Shown here piece after piece: positions 26,001 through 35,300 of a stretch of DNA of 64,000 nucleotides. This DNA comes from Pseudobacter sp. (GTDB lineage: Bacteria; Bacteroidota; Bacteroidia; Chitinophagales; Chitinophagaceae). A program made the position numbers and the translations under genes. The notes under the pieces are model-generated. The model ran no database searches. It saw nothing but the letters and a program-made list of their open reading frames with translations, and was not told the DNA's origin. Position 1 is the stretch's first letter, and the number at the start of each line of letters is the position of its first letter. The stretch lies in the NCBI GenBank assembly GCA_017849455.1, contig JAFIGX010000003.1, positions 434,001-498,000 on the forward strand. Reading direction: 5' to 3'.

Positions 26001-27786
26001 TAGTCCTGAAAATGGCTTCGCGGTTGCTCGAAGTGGAAGGCGTAGATAACCACACATACAGGTCCTTGGCTGCTTTTTCGATGGTGGGGATATTCGAGGG
26101 GTCTACCTTGATGGGTTTCGGTTCCTCATCTTTCTTTTGCACGATTTGTTGCCCATTAGTGACCTGCTCTGGCTTCAGCCTGGTAACACCATTCTGCTGA
26201 ATGGTATGGGTAAGCTCATGCGCCAGCAGGTGTTGACCTCCGGCAGAGCCGGGATCATATTTACCGCTATTGAAATAAATATCGCTGCCATGGGTAAATG
26301 CTTGCGCATGCAGGTCTTTGCTCATCTGAACGGCCGTTGTATCGGTATGTACCCTTACCTTGCTGAAATCAGCGCCCATAGTCTGTTCGATGCCGGTACG
26401 GGTTTCTTCAGGGATAGGCTGGCCGCTTCCTTTGGATGCATTCAATTGCTTTTCGATATGGCTTCCTGCATTCAGGGAACTGCCTGTATCTTCTTCTTTC
26501 CTTTGTACGCCGGAACCACTTCCGGCAAATGCCGTGAAGAAACCCAGGTACTCATTACGTTGCCGCTGGTTTTCTTTCACTTCGCTGAACAAACCACTAT
26601 TGCCATCGATACTATGAACTGTATCCTCTTCGATCTTCACTACGATGCAATGGTGTTGAAGTTTGGGATTCATATACCCGATATCACCAGGTTGCGGATT
26701 GTCTGTTTGCGTGAGCGTACCGAAAGCGGATACACCCTTCCCCATCTGCCAGTTACCGATGTCCTTACCTGCTTTCTTATGCGCCCATACCGTGAAGATG
26801 CCACACCAGGTTGGCAGTTGACCGTTGATATTTTCAATGGTAGCATCATCCCAGACGCCGGGCGCTGCGAGGTGGAAGATCTCGAGCAGCTTATCGGCGC
26901 CCACACGCTTGCCGGAACCATCGTCATGTTTGGCTTCTATCTTGCCGATCATCGTCCTTGCCATGGCCACGATCGATTCCCTGGAACCATCGGCCGTTGG
27001 GGCATTGTCTGCCAGGGTATCCCGCTGTACGGTATCGATGGCTTTCAGGAATACTTCACTCCCTTCTTCACATTCACGGCAGCGTCTTTGCAGGTAACCA
27101 TTGGGAGGTGCAATATTCTCGAATACTGGTTTGCGATGGATCTTTGACGGTAGTTCATTCTCTTTATCTTCTTCTTTTTCCTGTAGTTTATCCTCTGTTT
27201 GATCGGCAGAAGGTGTTATTGCAGTTGCGTCACAGGCATTGCATTTGGCCTGCAGATTGGGAGTAATGGGATTGATGACCGGCTCTGCTTTTTTCTGCAG
27301 CATAGGAGCAGGTTCCTCCTTAGACTGTACCACTTTGTCGGCCACTGCATCCGCTTCTTTTTCATATTTATCATCCGGTGCTCCCACAGTAAGCTTTCGT
27401 TGAACTGGCAGGATCGGTTTATTTTGGATGGCCTTATCCTCATTGCTTTCAAAAATGGGCTTTCGCTGTAATTCTTCTTCAGGGCCTTTATTCTTCTTCT
27501 CTTCTTTTTCCTGTTTCTTTTCTGCTGCTTCACACGCTGCGCATTTGGCCTGGATGTTTATCACTTTATCAGCCATGGCATCAGCCTCCTGTTCGAAAGG
27601 ATCATTGGGCCGGCCAACACGGAGTTTTGGCTGAATGGTCGTTGTGGACGTTTCATGGGAAGCAAAGAAGGGTTGTTCGGTTACGGTAGTATGAAAAAAA
27701 TCCTCTCCCCCTTCTTTATTGAAAAAAGGCGAATTCTTTTTGGCAGGTTGGGAGGCCGCCGATGTTTTGGGTTCAGCAGCTTTCAT
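23014..27786 (-). CDS. Giant multidomain eCIS cargo/toxin with CHAP, DUF4157, annexin-like and LHH nuclease parts
   Basis: A 1590-aa protein. Residues 18-45 carry NSPFF, EDFF and EQPFF. Two copies of a KLxVGxPxDxxExEADAxADKV block (54-75, 131-152) and CAACE/CNACD/CRECE knuckles follow. Residues 265-420 resemble a CHAP/NlpC amidase (Cys328, His378/379, DGNSG). DUF4157 spans about 455-535 with HELTH at 523-527. Four annexin-like helical repeats follow (about 640, 727, 805 and 942), two with GxGTDE. A coiled coil (about 1010-1090) and Gly/Ala-rich hydrophobic segments (1095-1275) come next. The C-terminus has VELHHNDQ (1518-1525) and WRHEYGFHN, as in HNH/EndoVII LHH nucleases. I infer a polymorphic toxin loaded into the particle. 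No obvious immunity gene is adjacent. Confidence 0.85.
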   Translation of the reverse strand: MKAAEPKTSAASQPAKKNSPFFNKEGGEDFFHTTVTEQPFFASHETSTTTIQPKLRVGRPNDPFEQEADAMADKVINIQAKCAACEAAEKKQEKEEKKNKGPEEELQRKPIFESNEDKAIQNKPILPVQRKLTVGAPDDKYEKEADAVADKVVQSKEEPAPMLQKKAEPVINPITPNLQAKCNACDATAITPSADQTEDKLQEKEEDKENELPSKIHRKPVFENIAPPNGYLQRRCRECEEGSEVFLKAIDTVQRDTLADNAPTADGSRESIVAMARTMIGKIEAKHDDGSGKRVGADKLLEIFHLAAPGVWDDATIENINGQLPTWCGIFTVWAHKKAGKDIGNWQMGKGVSAFGTLTQTDNPQPGDIGYMNPKLQHHCIVVKIEEDTVHSIDGNSGLFSEVKENQRQRNEYLGFFTAFAGSGSGVQRKEEDTGSSLNAGSHIEKQLNASKGSGQPIPEETRTGIEQTMGADFSKVRVHTDTTAVQMSKDLHAQAFTHGSDIYFNSGKYDPGSAGGQHLLAHELTHTIQQNGVTRLKPEQVTNGQQIVQKKDEEPKPIKVDPSNIPTIEKAAKDLYVWLSTPSTSSNREAIFRTILLQKGAGQALRDEYKKQNKVDLDEVLVSSLNKKDAIRAKRYLDYGELRIADKIYIASEGAGTDEDTLFRLMPMAFKSKAKVEDDFAKQDEYTKDYPGTKSLPNKESSRIAALLEDELSGTDLDKAKALFAFGELRPVDEIRIAIEDTRVNDLYNGLKNGMGSDSDKNKAFFNLENEYLRSYDSELFSKLVMMYQHGDLSEKEKLKVWQIIGKGSALERIKYAVAGIGTDEEEIYDAIRTASPEELKTLRVQFNDKNSELYKLLDDDLNEEEMKRVAALLTEDPTAQQQLEQAGAFSGSDILQEIKMSSGDRFYKYKEAFNNTDGVFEGYISKKMDAAEKGYTISVINGTPEEKINMAIGKFTDDEDYIYHVLKYFVANDPAKEAILNNKDLMAKLESNLSTSEYNKCLDLLALENDSIENRVKRTGEKIKRERSFIADLTNAGDAMDDEYRELTAALERAKADGELSPEEQKQLSKMQQQTDQSIEVYTKVRDELEEHAATVLTTVTAVLIAIGTGGLGSGLSAAMIAQQLAQAALVSACARVAAMKVAKGDRFEVFGADGASSFAAGAVDGVFNVFGGAAASKVVDKVFQEAVEGAAKQAGGKAFQSVGRKILTDAVEGGMSAGVGAAVESSSKEETWKGGFVTGIETVVEKTATSAAVGAGVGAGISAAGMIIGKIRSKKPGEVADDVNAPGNKTDLGDEAEVLKIKEQVEKQQLDNVLKNTAKKQGSELTQLELNAEIHWAMKNGKANPSSIEGYTHEIELGNGHFLRKGKDGRWCRFSPPPPKLCMTSPDLDHLLETNPTTSVKDEASARLTKRNLTEAQIADYKKKLYLRDEMINGQMRPVYRPTGTPGINKALVEEGFIFDLTTYRSRVIPSNVDPDFVPPMIYQNGRLAPNTSKLRNRDLAASGRTPFFGDNVQVELHHNDQNFFETLMETHAGNHGHANTDLDVHPYADDPAYISWRHEYGFHNGTLKTLGDIYNAFRVEYWKNRW

Positions 27787-27825
27787 GGTCTATGAATAAG
27801 TATTCATGATAGTTTTGTTCAGCAT

Positions 27826-29379
27826 TCATCGCCATTCCACTCTCAATAATTCTTTCATCCAGGGTAATTTGATCATACTGATGGTCCAGGGCAGACTATC
27901 CAGCAACAGATCGATCGCCGGAACAGTCTCTACCTGCAAGCACCATTTATCGTTCTTCTTATAGAGTTTTCCATTACGCTGCAGAAAGTTCACCTGAAGG
28001 CCGGCAGGCGTTGTGTTCCTGAGCTGTTTCCATTGGTCAATGGCCGACTGCAATACATTTTCCGCTTCTTCTTTTTCTTCCTGCGTGATCAGCCAGCTGC
28101 CGACCACAGGTCCCTGCACAGGCCAGTTGCATAGTATTTTAGGGAGGGCCAGTTCGTATTCTGCCGGTCCGGTTTCACCTGTTGCCATATAATGCAGCAG
28201 GTGCAGGGCGCGCCATTGTTGCTGGCTACCGGAGAACCTGCCTTTCTCCACCCATCCCAGTTTCCTGAAACAATGGGGAAAGAATACATGCAGCAATATG
28301 ATGCCGGCATTGGCGATATAGAGCCCATCTTCCAGCATGGCCGGCTCACTATCTCCATATTTTTCCCGCCTGTCTTTCTCCATTTCCCTGAAAACCTTTT
28401 GTGGTATTGGTTTGAAAGGAATGAGGGTATGTTGGTCTTTCATTTCGCCTGGCAACCGCCGTTTGTTTTCATCAGGTGTTTGCGAAGCGATAAAAGCATT
28501 GCTACCGTCATTTGCTGACCCTGTTTCCGGTGCATGACCGGCAGGTCTCCCATGCAGGAGGTACTGCAATACAGGAAGATGGGCTGTTGGCGATTGCAGC
28601 GCCCGCTTCATAATTCCAGGCTTGATGCAAAGCTGTTCCTCCAGCAAATGAACGATCAATGAGGCAGTTGCCTGTTCATTTCGTTGAGCGGCCGCAGTTT
28701 TCAATATGGCTTTCCATAGCCATTTGCGTATATTATTATACGTTAGTATTGTAATTGTTTTTACAGGAGAAGCTGCATAGACCCAACCGGCAAGCTCATT
28801 CAGCGCCGGGGCCAGCAGGGATTGTTTACTGGCCGTCAACAATTCTACCAGGTGCGAGAGAAAAGCAGGCTCATGGAATTGAACCATCCTTTCCAATGCT
28901 GCGCCTTGTGCTTTGATCAGATCCCTCAATGCATCAGCGCTCTCATAGTGACGGGCCAGTGATTCAAGCACCTGGTCATTCCAGCCAATGCCCGGCTTGC
29001 CGGCATTCCAGGGCAATACACCATATTCCATAAAATGCAGCCATTGTTCGAAGTGAGTAAGATAAGAGGGCTGCACCCTGGTCCCTTTTTGAATACCCGC
29101 AGCTCTGATCATTTCGACAAGGACTTTTTCCAAAGCCGCTTGTACATGTTCCGCCCAGTCCCCATTCCTGATCATTTCTATTCCTATACGTCCCAGGTTG
29201 ATCTCAAGGCTATCAATCCGGATCGTGGTATCGGGGTCTGCGAGCTTATTGAATAGTTTCTCCATGGCCGGCAGAAGGTCTTGCCGGTAATGATCGCTCA
29301 GTTCCTGCTGTACTTTGAATGGGTCGAGCCTTTTGTCCATTCGCAGGTCGAGCACCTGTTGTTTGATGATATGCTTCAT
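27826..29379 (-). CDS. pvc14: eCIS tape measure protein (CIS_TMP, Pvc14-like)
   Basis: A 517-aa protein. The N-terminus (MKHIIKQQVLDLRM, then IRIDSLEINLGRIG) and the C-terminus (LLLDSLPWTISMIKLPWMKELLRVEW) match the two conserved ends of contractile-injection-system tape measure proteins. The middle is helical. In Afp and PVC this protein sets tube length and lies inside the tube. At 517 residues it is shorter than phage tape measures. It starts one base after the pvc12 stop and directly precedes the cargo block, as in other eCIS loci. Confidence 0.85.
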   Translation of the reverse strand: MKHIIKQQVLDLRMDKRLDPFKVQQELSDHYRQDLLPAMEKLFNKLADPDTTIRIDSLEINLGRIGIEMIRNGDWAEHVQAALEKVLVEMIRAAGIQKGTRVQPSYLTHFEQWLHFMEYGVLPWNAGKPGIGWNDQVLESLARHYESADALRDLIKAQGAALERMVQFHEPAFLSHLVELLTASKQSLLAPALNELAGWVYAASPVKTITILTYNNIRKWLWKAILKTAAAQRNEQATASLIVHLLEEQLCIKPGIMKRALQSPTAHLPVLQYLLHGRPAGHAPETGSANDGSNAFIASQTPDENKRRLPGEMKDQHTLIPFKPIPQKVFREMEKDRREKYGDSEPAMLEDGLYIANAGIILLHVFFPHCFRKLGWVEKGRFSGSQQQWRALHLLHYMATGETGPAEYELALPKILCNWPVQGPVVGSWLITQEEKEEAENVLQSAIDQWKQLRNTTPAGLQVNFLQRNGKLYKKNDKWCLQVETVPAIDLLLDSLPWTISMIKLPWMKELLRVEWR

Positions 29380-29380
29380 A

Positions 29381-32300
29381 CTATTTCTTCATATTTACCA
29401 GATTGGTAAGGGCCAGTGCAGCTTTCGGATGAACAAAACTGCCGAGATCGGCCGTATTCCAGGCCTGCAAGGCGGCCGCGCCACCCGATGCGGTGAAGGA
29501 TGCCTTACGGATATTTCGTTTCACTTCGCTGAGCTTATCAGGATCGTATTGATCGAGCAGGGTCCTGTCGAGATAAAAGCTCATCACGGTGTTCAGTGCT
29601 TCGCTGAATAGTTTTTTCTGGTCGGGCGATGAGCCGGCTGCCATATTCTTCGTGAGCGCATTGGTGATCTGCAGCATTTTCGTTTCATCGGCCGTATTGC
29701 CGGCGATGTAGCTCACTGCCTGCCCGATCACTTTATTGCGGGGCAATGCTTCCGCGATCGTATCCAGTTGTTTCTTGTATTGGGCATTGCGCTTGCGGAT
29801 CAGTTTCACTCTTTCTTTTTCCAATGTGCCGGGTACGGGCAACCGTGGATTGTCGTCGCAGCAATCCAGCGCCTCCCAGCCATAAACATCTCCTACTGTC
29901 AAAACGCATTTGGGATCTGCTTCTTCCAGCAGGCCGCAGGGATTATCCTGTACACCAGGCTGAAGGCAGGGTCCACACCAGGTTCCGGGTTCCCAGCAGG
30001 AAAGCCTGCTGTTGAAGAGAAAGCGGATGAATACACAAGGGTCGAATCCTTCACTACAGGCATCCTTCTTATTGGCAAGCCAGCGGGTCCAGGACCTGTA
30101 CAGTGTTTCGAATGTGCAGAGGTCTTTCGGCGACAGCCATAAGACCCTCAACAGCACGTGGGCCGGTGCTTCGCGGTATAAAATAGTTTCTACCAGTTTG
30201 CGGTTGGCCTTATCGCGGAAGCGTCTGGGCCAGGCAGGCAATACCACGGTAGCAATAAAGGAATAAGGATCTGCTCCCGGCGTAAAACAAATGGGAGGTT
30301 TTGTCTCCAGGCAGGGATCTTTTTCAAGAGGCCAGGTAAAACAGCAATGGGGATCTGGACTGGCGGGAAGGAGACAATGGCAGTCTTCCGGGCAATGGGG
30401 CCTCAACAGGATATGCTCTACCACAAAGATCCCTTCATCATTGATCAGGGCTTTGGCCCTTTCCACGGCAGCACAGACCATTTCAGGAGTAGTATAGCAT
30501 TGTGGGTTGACGGCGATGATATCTTTCTCTTCTATCCACTCGATACGGTATTTGCCACAGGTGCAATCGAACACGAACCGGTAATTTTTTTCATTCTGTA
30601 ATTGTTTTGCTGTAGCCAGATAAGCGTCGAGCGCTTCACGGCAGGTTGTATAACAGCCACCGATCCACGCAATATGGCAGTCCTGGTTGTCGTCCGGTTT
30701 TTTGCCGCCGCAGCCACAATCGTCGTGCAGACTGGCGTCTACCGTCCATTCCCCGTTGGCGGGTAAATAAGGCAGGCGGAAATAAAAGGCATCGTCTTTC
30801 CGGAAAAGAGGGAAGCGGAGCGCAAGATCGACCAGTGCTTTTATCCATTCTTCTTTTGTGCGGCCCTTTTCGAGATAGGCCAGTATCCTGTCGTCCTTGT
30901 CCTGGAAAACATATTGCTGGTCTTTTTTATTGAAGGAGGGCTCGGGCTTCTGCTGCACCAGTTCCAGCAGATCGAGCAATGGCCCATAACAACCATCTCC
31001 CTGTTTTTCATTTTCGAGATTGGCGGCCAGCTTGGTGACGAACTTTCCATTATACATCACGTCGTACCACGATCCGGAACTATCCAATGTCAGTACCGGC
31101 AATGGAGGCAACTGGTAATTGGCAAAGGTTTCCCTTAATTTCCTGGCCGCTTTATCACGGAGTGGGATGGTATCGTAGGTACAGGGATGGATGAGCTTGC
31201 TCTTGCATGCCACGAAGAAACTATAACAGCAATCGCTGTTGTTCACATAAAGATGGAAGGATTGTTCCGTTTGTGTTGTACCGATGAATTGATCGATCCC
31301 TGCCCAGGCTTCTTCCGGCTTATGGAAGCGGCCATAATTTTCAGCGAGCACCTCTTTGAGCACGATGAATTTTCTGCCGGTATCCTTATCGCAATACCAG
31401 TAATAATTCTGCCTGTTCTTTTTGAGCACGAGCAGGAAATAGAATGCCTGCATGGCTGCGGCCGCCGAATCGTATTGTTGCGCCCCGACAAAATAAGACC
31501 GTTTCTCCTGGTAATCGTATAGGCTGAACCTGTAATGATCCCGCCCGCTTAATCTAACAGGATAGCTCTTGGCCAGTTCCACCAGCATGGCGATCGCCTG
31601 CGCTTCACCGCCAAAATGATCGATCGTTTTTGTGGGCATATACACTACCGGCTGCCCGGCGTTCAGCTTCACCTGTTCCGGTTTGATGAATTGCGGGGTG
31701 AGTGAGATATATTGCCCGATGCCATAATGAATAGCTTTGGATGCACGTTTCAGGATAGTGAGATAATTCGATGTAAAGGCCTTTTCTGCTTCTTCCACAC
31801 TGCTATAACCCACACAGCTTTTAAAAAGCACCACTTCTTCTTTGGAAACCGGATCATAATAGAGGTTCCTGGCTTTCACTTCATAATGGTAAGAAATATT
31901 ACGGGTGGAAGGGTCTTTCCGCACACAGGTGATATCGCCTCCCTGGCAGATCTCCAGGTAATGAAGCGGGTTGCGCAAAGCCTCATATAATTCTTTGATC
32001 TGTTGAGTGGGGTCCAGCCCGCCGCGATTGGGATCGCATTCACGGTGCCAGGCAAAAAATCCATCTTTCTTCACCAGCCGGTATACCCAGGTGCCCTGTT
32101 GGGTGAGATCGTCCATTTTCACCAGCTTGTCGAGCTCTTTATCACTTTCAGGTGCGATCAGTTTACGGAGCCGCTGGTTGACCGACAGTTGCCCGGACAC
32201 CTGTTTCTGTTCATCGGGTGTGATTGCAGGTTGTTCCTGATTTCGTATAATGGTAGATGTTAGTATCTGATTGCTGCCTTTTTGCTTAGGCGACAATTGT

Positions 32301-35300
32301 AATTCCGTACCTGTTTTCTGTACCTGCATTCCGCCCAGATCGACCGATAGCTTTTTGTAGGCTTCAATAGCTTCCGCCTCACTATTATAATCTGTATTGC
32401 TGGTGGACCGGGTATATGAAGCAGGATCGAGGCCGAGATAATAATGGAACTGCCATTTGTCGGGGAAGGGAGTGGCGTCGAGCGTATAGATGGCCGGCTG
32501 AATGGTTGCAATGATCCTGTCCCGAACGCTGGCTGCCAGTGCGGGCGTATTGAATTTTTCGGGTGCTGTGGCATACCATTGTCCGCCCGTCACCAGCCTG
32601 ACTTCAAACGGATCTTTCTCCGAATCCCTGGTCAATTGCCAGTTGCCTGGCAGGGCCGCCAGCAATAAGATTTGGTTGGTGGCTTCATCGGCATCACGCT
32701 TGCTGCGGAATTTCTGTTCGGAAATGAACAATTGTTTCGAATCCTTGCTGATAGTGAACGTGTATTGCACAGGGTCTTTCACGGCCTTACCCGGCATGCC
32801 ATGGCCTTTGAAAAACCCAAGAGTTTCTGCAAACCGGCTATCCCTTTCTGATGGGGAATCGTAAATGACAGGATGTTCCGCGAGGAAATTATCGTCGTCC
32901 TCTTTCAACAGGAAAGTGAAGGCGCGGTTGCCATCATCGCCTGATTTCAGGTACATCGATTCCTGGGAGGCTTTTTCAAAAGCCCGGAGCATGGCATTGA
33001 AAGCAGCACCCCGGCTATCATACACTTCATAGCCCGATAACAGAACATTATCTTTTGCATCGCGGACCCTGAAACCATATCCCGTTTCCATTTTCACGGT
33101 AGTTACCCTGAATTCGTTTTTCGTCAGCGCATCCTGTACGATATTGAAGATCTCTTCGCGTGTTTGTGCAGTAGTAGTAACGAAACGAGATACATGATTG
33201 CCTTTCTCGTCATTTATGTAAAGTATATGATCGTTCCCGCTTACATAGTTCGTCAATGAGCGAAAATATGCCTTGTCTTTCCGCCAGGTATTGATCGCAT
33301 TTTCGGGATCGGCCAGGAGGGGTACACTTTCGAATACCAGCGCATCGCCGAACTGTACTCTCCAGCGGGAGGCTTCTTTCAAGGCATAAGTATATTGCCG
33401 GTCGGTCTTTTCACGATTGCAGAAAGCCTCCAGCCAATCCATGGCCTTTTTCCTTTCTTCGTCATTTTCAAAGGAAGGTGAAGTGGCTATCACTGACCCA
33501 TCCGTTGAAAGGAGATCGAAGAAATGGTATTGTTCCTGCTCCCTTGTTTTAAAGGAAGCGCTATTAACCGGTGTACTGGTAAGCTCTGCGGCCATGCTTT
33601 CTATGGCTGCCTGCTGCGAAGGATATGTATGCTGACTTTTCAGCAGCAGTTCGCCCTGTTCATTGTCGAGATACCAGCGGTATTCATCGGGGCATGGGTT
33701 GATCTCTTTGTTGAAGCGGGTAATATCGATCAGGCGGCGGGGATTCGATCTATCGGTCCTGAGATCGAGCTGTTCCGTGGGCTTTTCTTTCTCGTTCACA
33801 TTTTCCCAATCGGCCCCATTGATATTTTTAATGATCGGTTTCGCGGCAGATAATGCTTTGGCGGCTGTGTCGGCAGGTTGTACAGCCCTTTTGCGGACCT
33901 TGCCTTCAACGTCTTTCAACTCTGCCTTATAGATCTCATGGCTCACAAAAATATCTTTTTCCGGCAGGGGATTGCCGGAGAAAGCACGGTAGAGGAGTTG
34001 GCGATAATTATTGGCTTCTTCTGTGGTGGCGATCTTCGAAGGAAAGATGACCTTATCATTGTTGTGCAGTACTACTATTTCATTGGCATCATGCACCGGA
34101 TCATGGACTACCGTATAATTGCCTTCTACTTTCAATGCCTCGATGAAAGCCTGCAGGTTGGCCTTTGCTTCGGCAGCGGAATCGAAGAATACCGGGCTGC
34201 GGAATGTTTGGGCTTCTGCATCGGTCACCGGTAAGGTCCAGTAGAACTGTTGTGCATATTGGTTCAACTCGAAATGGCAAAGACTATGCCTGGTAAGGTC
34301 TTCCATGCCTGTCAGTGCCTGCACGCGATGTTCATACCCGGAGATATTGTTGTTATTCCAGCCATTCTTTTTATAGTCGAATGCTTTTCCGCGGTTGCGG
34401 CTGATGAGGTCATAGCCCGATAAAAATTTTTCTTTCTGTTGTATTTCCCGGATGGTCAGTTCCTGCCCCTGCAGGGTATTATAGGAAAGGAGTGCGAAAT
34501 CGGTGAATGATTCGGCGAACCTGGCCAGCAGGTGATCGAGGAATGTATTTCTTCTTTCGAGATAAAGGCTTTTGTCTTCCACGATCTGTTGCAGGTAGGT
34601 GAAATACCCGGCCATATTCAATTCGATATTGAAGGAGAAACGGGGATCGGGACTGAGCGGACCGCCCTTTCCTTTTTTGTCTTTCGGCACGATGTACTTC
34701 CGGTAATTCTCACGGAACCCGCCTACATAGCAAGCATTGGCAGCGGCGGTCACGGCTTCCTGCTCCGTTCCATAAGATCCTGTGCCGAGAAAAGCCAGCT
34801 CATCGGAGAAAGTATAAATGTAGAACGACCAGCAGTCGGTATTACTATGGTATACGGTATGGATGGTGAAGTTCCTGTTTTGCAGATCTTCCATGGCCTG
34901 GCAGATCCTCGTATCGCGGTCGGCCACGGTGAGGAAGCTGATGGGGTCTGTGTTGTCGGGATCGATCTTCCACAGTTCATTATTCTTTGCGGCTTCTTCG
35001 AGCAGTGATTTTTCTACCGGTCTGGCCTGGATGCTTCCCTGTTTTCCGACCGCGATCTCCGTGTCGGTGCCATCACCGAATCGAAGGAGTTGTTTGATGC
35101 CGGGCACATCGAGCGGTTTGTTGACGAAATAGGTCTGCTGGTCCTGATCACTTTTTAGGGCGAATAGATTGCGTATATGGCTCAGTTGGGCGAGATAATT
35201 GGCGAGCAACTGGTCGAAGAAGAGCAGGAATCCCTGTAATTGCAGGGCCTGAGCTTTGCGCGCCTTCGGCGCGCTATCCGGCAAGCCGCCTTCGCTCACT

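Noticed and set aside
22894..30266. Many long plus-strand open frames opposite the cargo and baseplate genes
   Set aside because: Their products have shadow composition (Cys, His, Ser and Phe rich), no motifs, and lie antisense to genes with clear domains.
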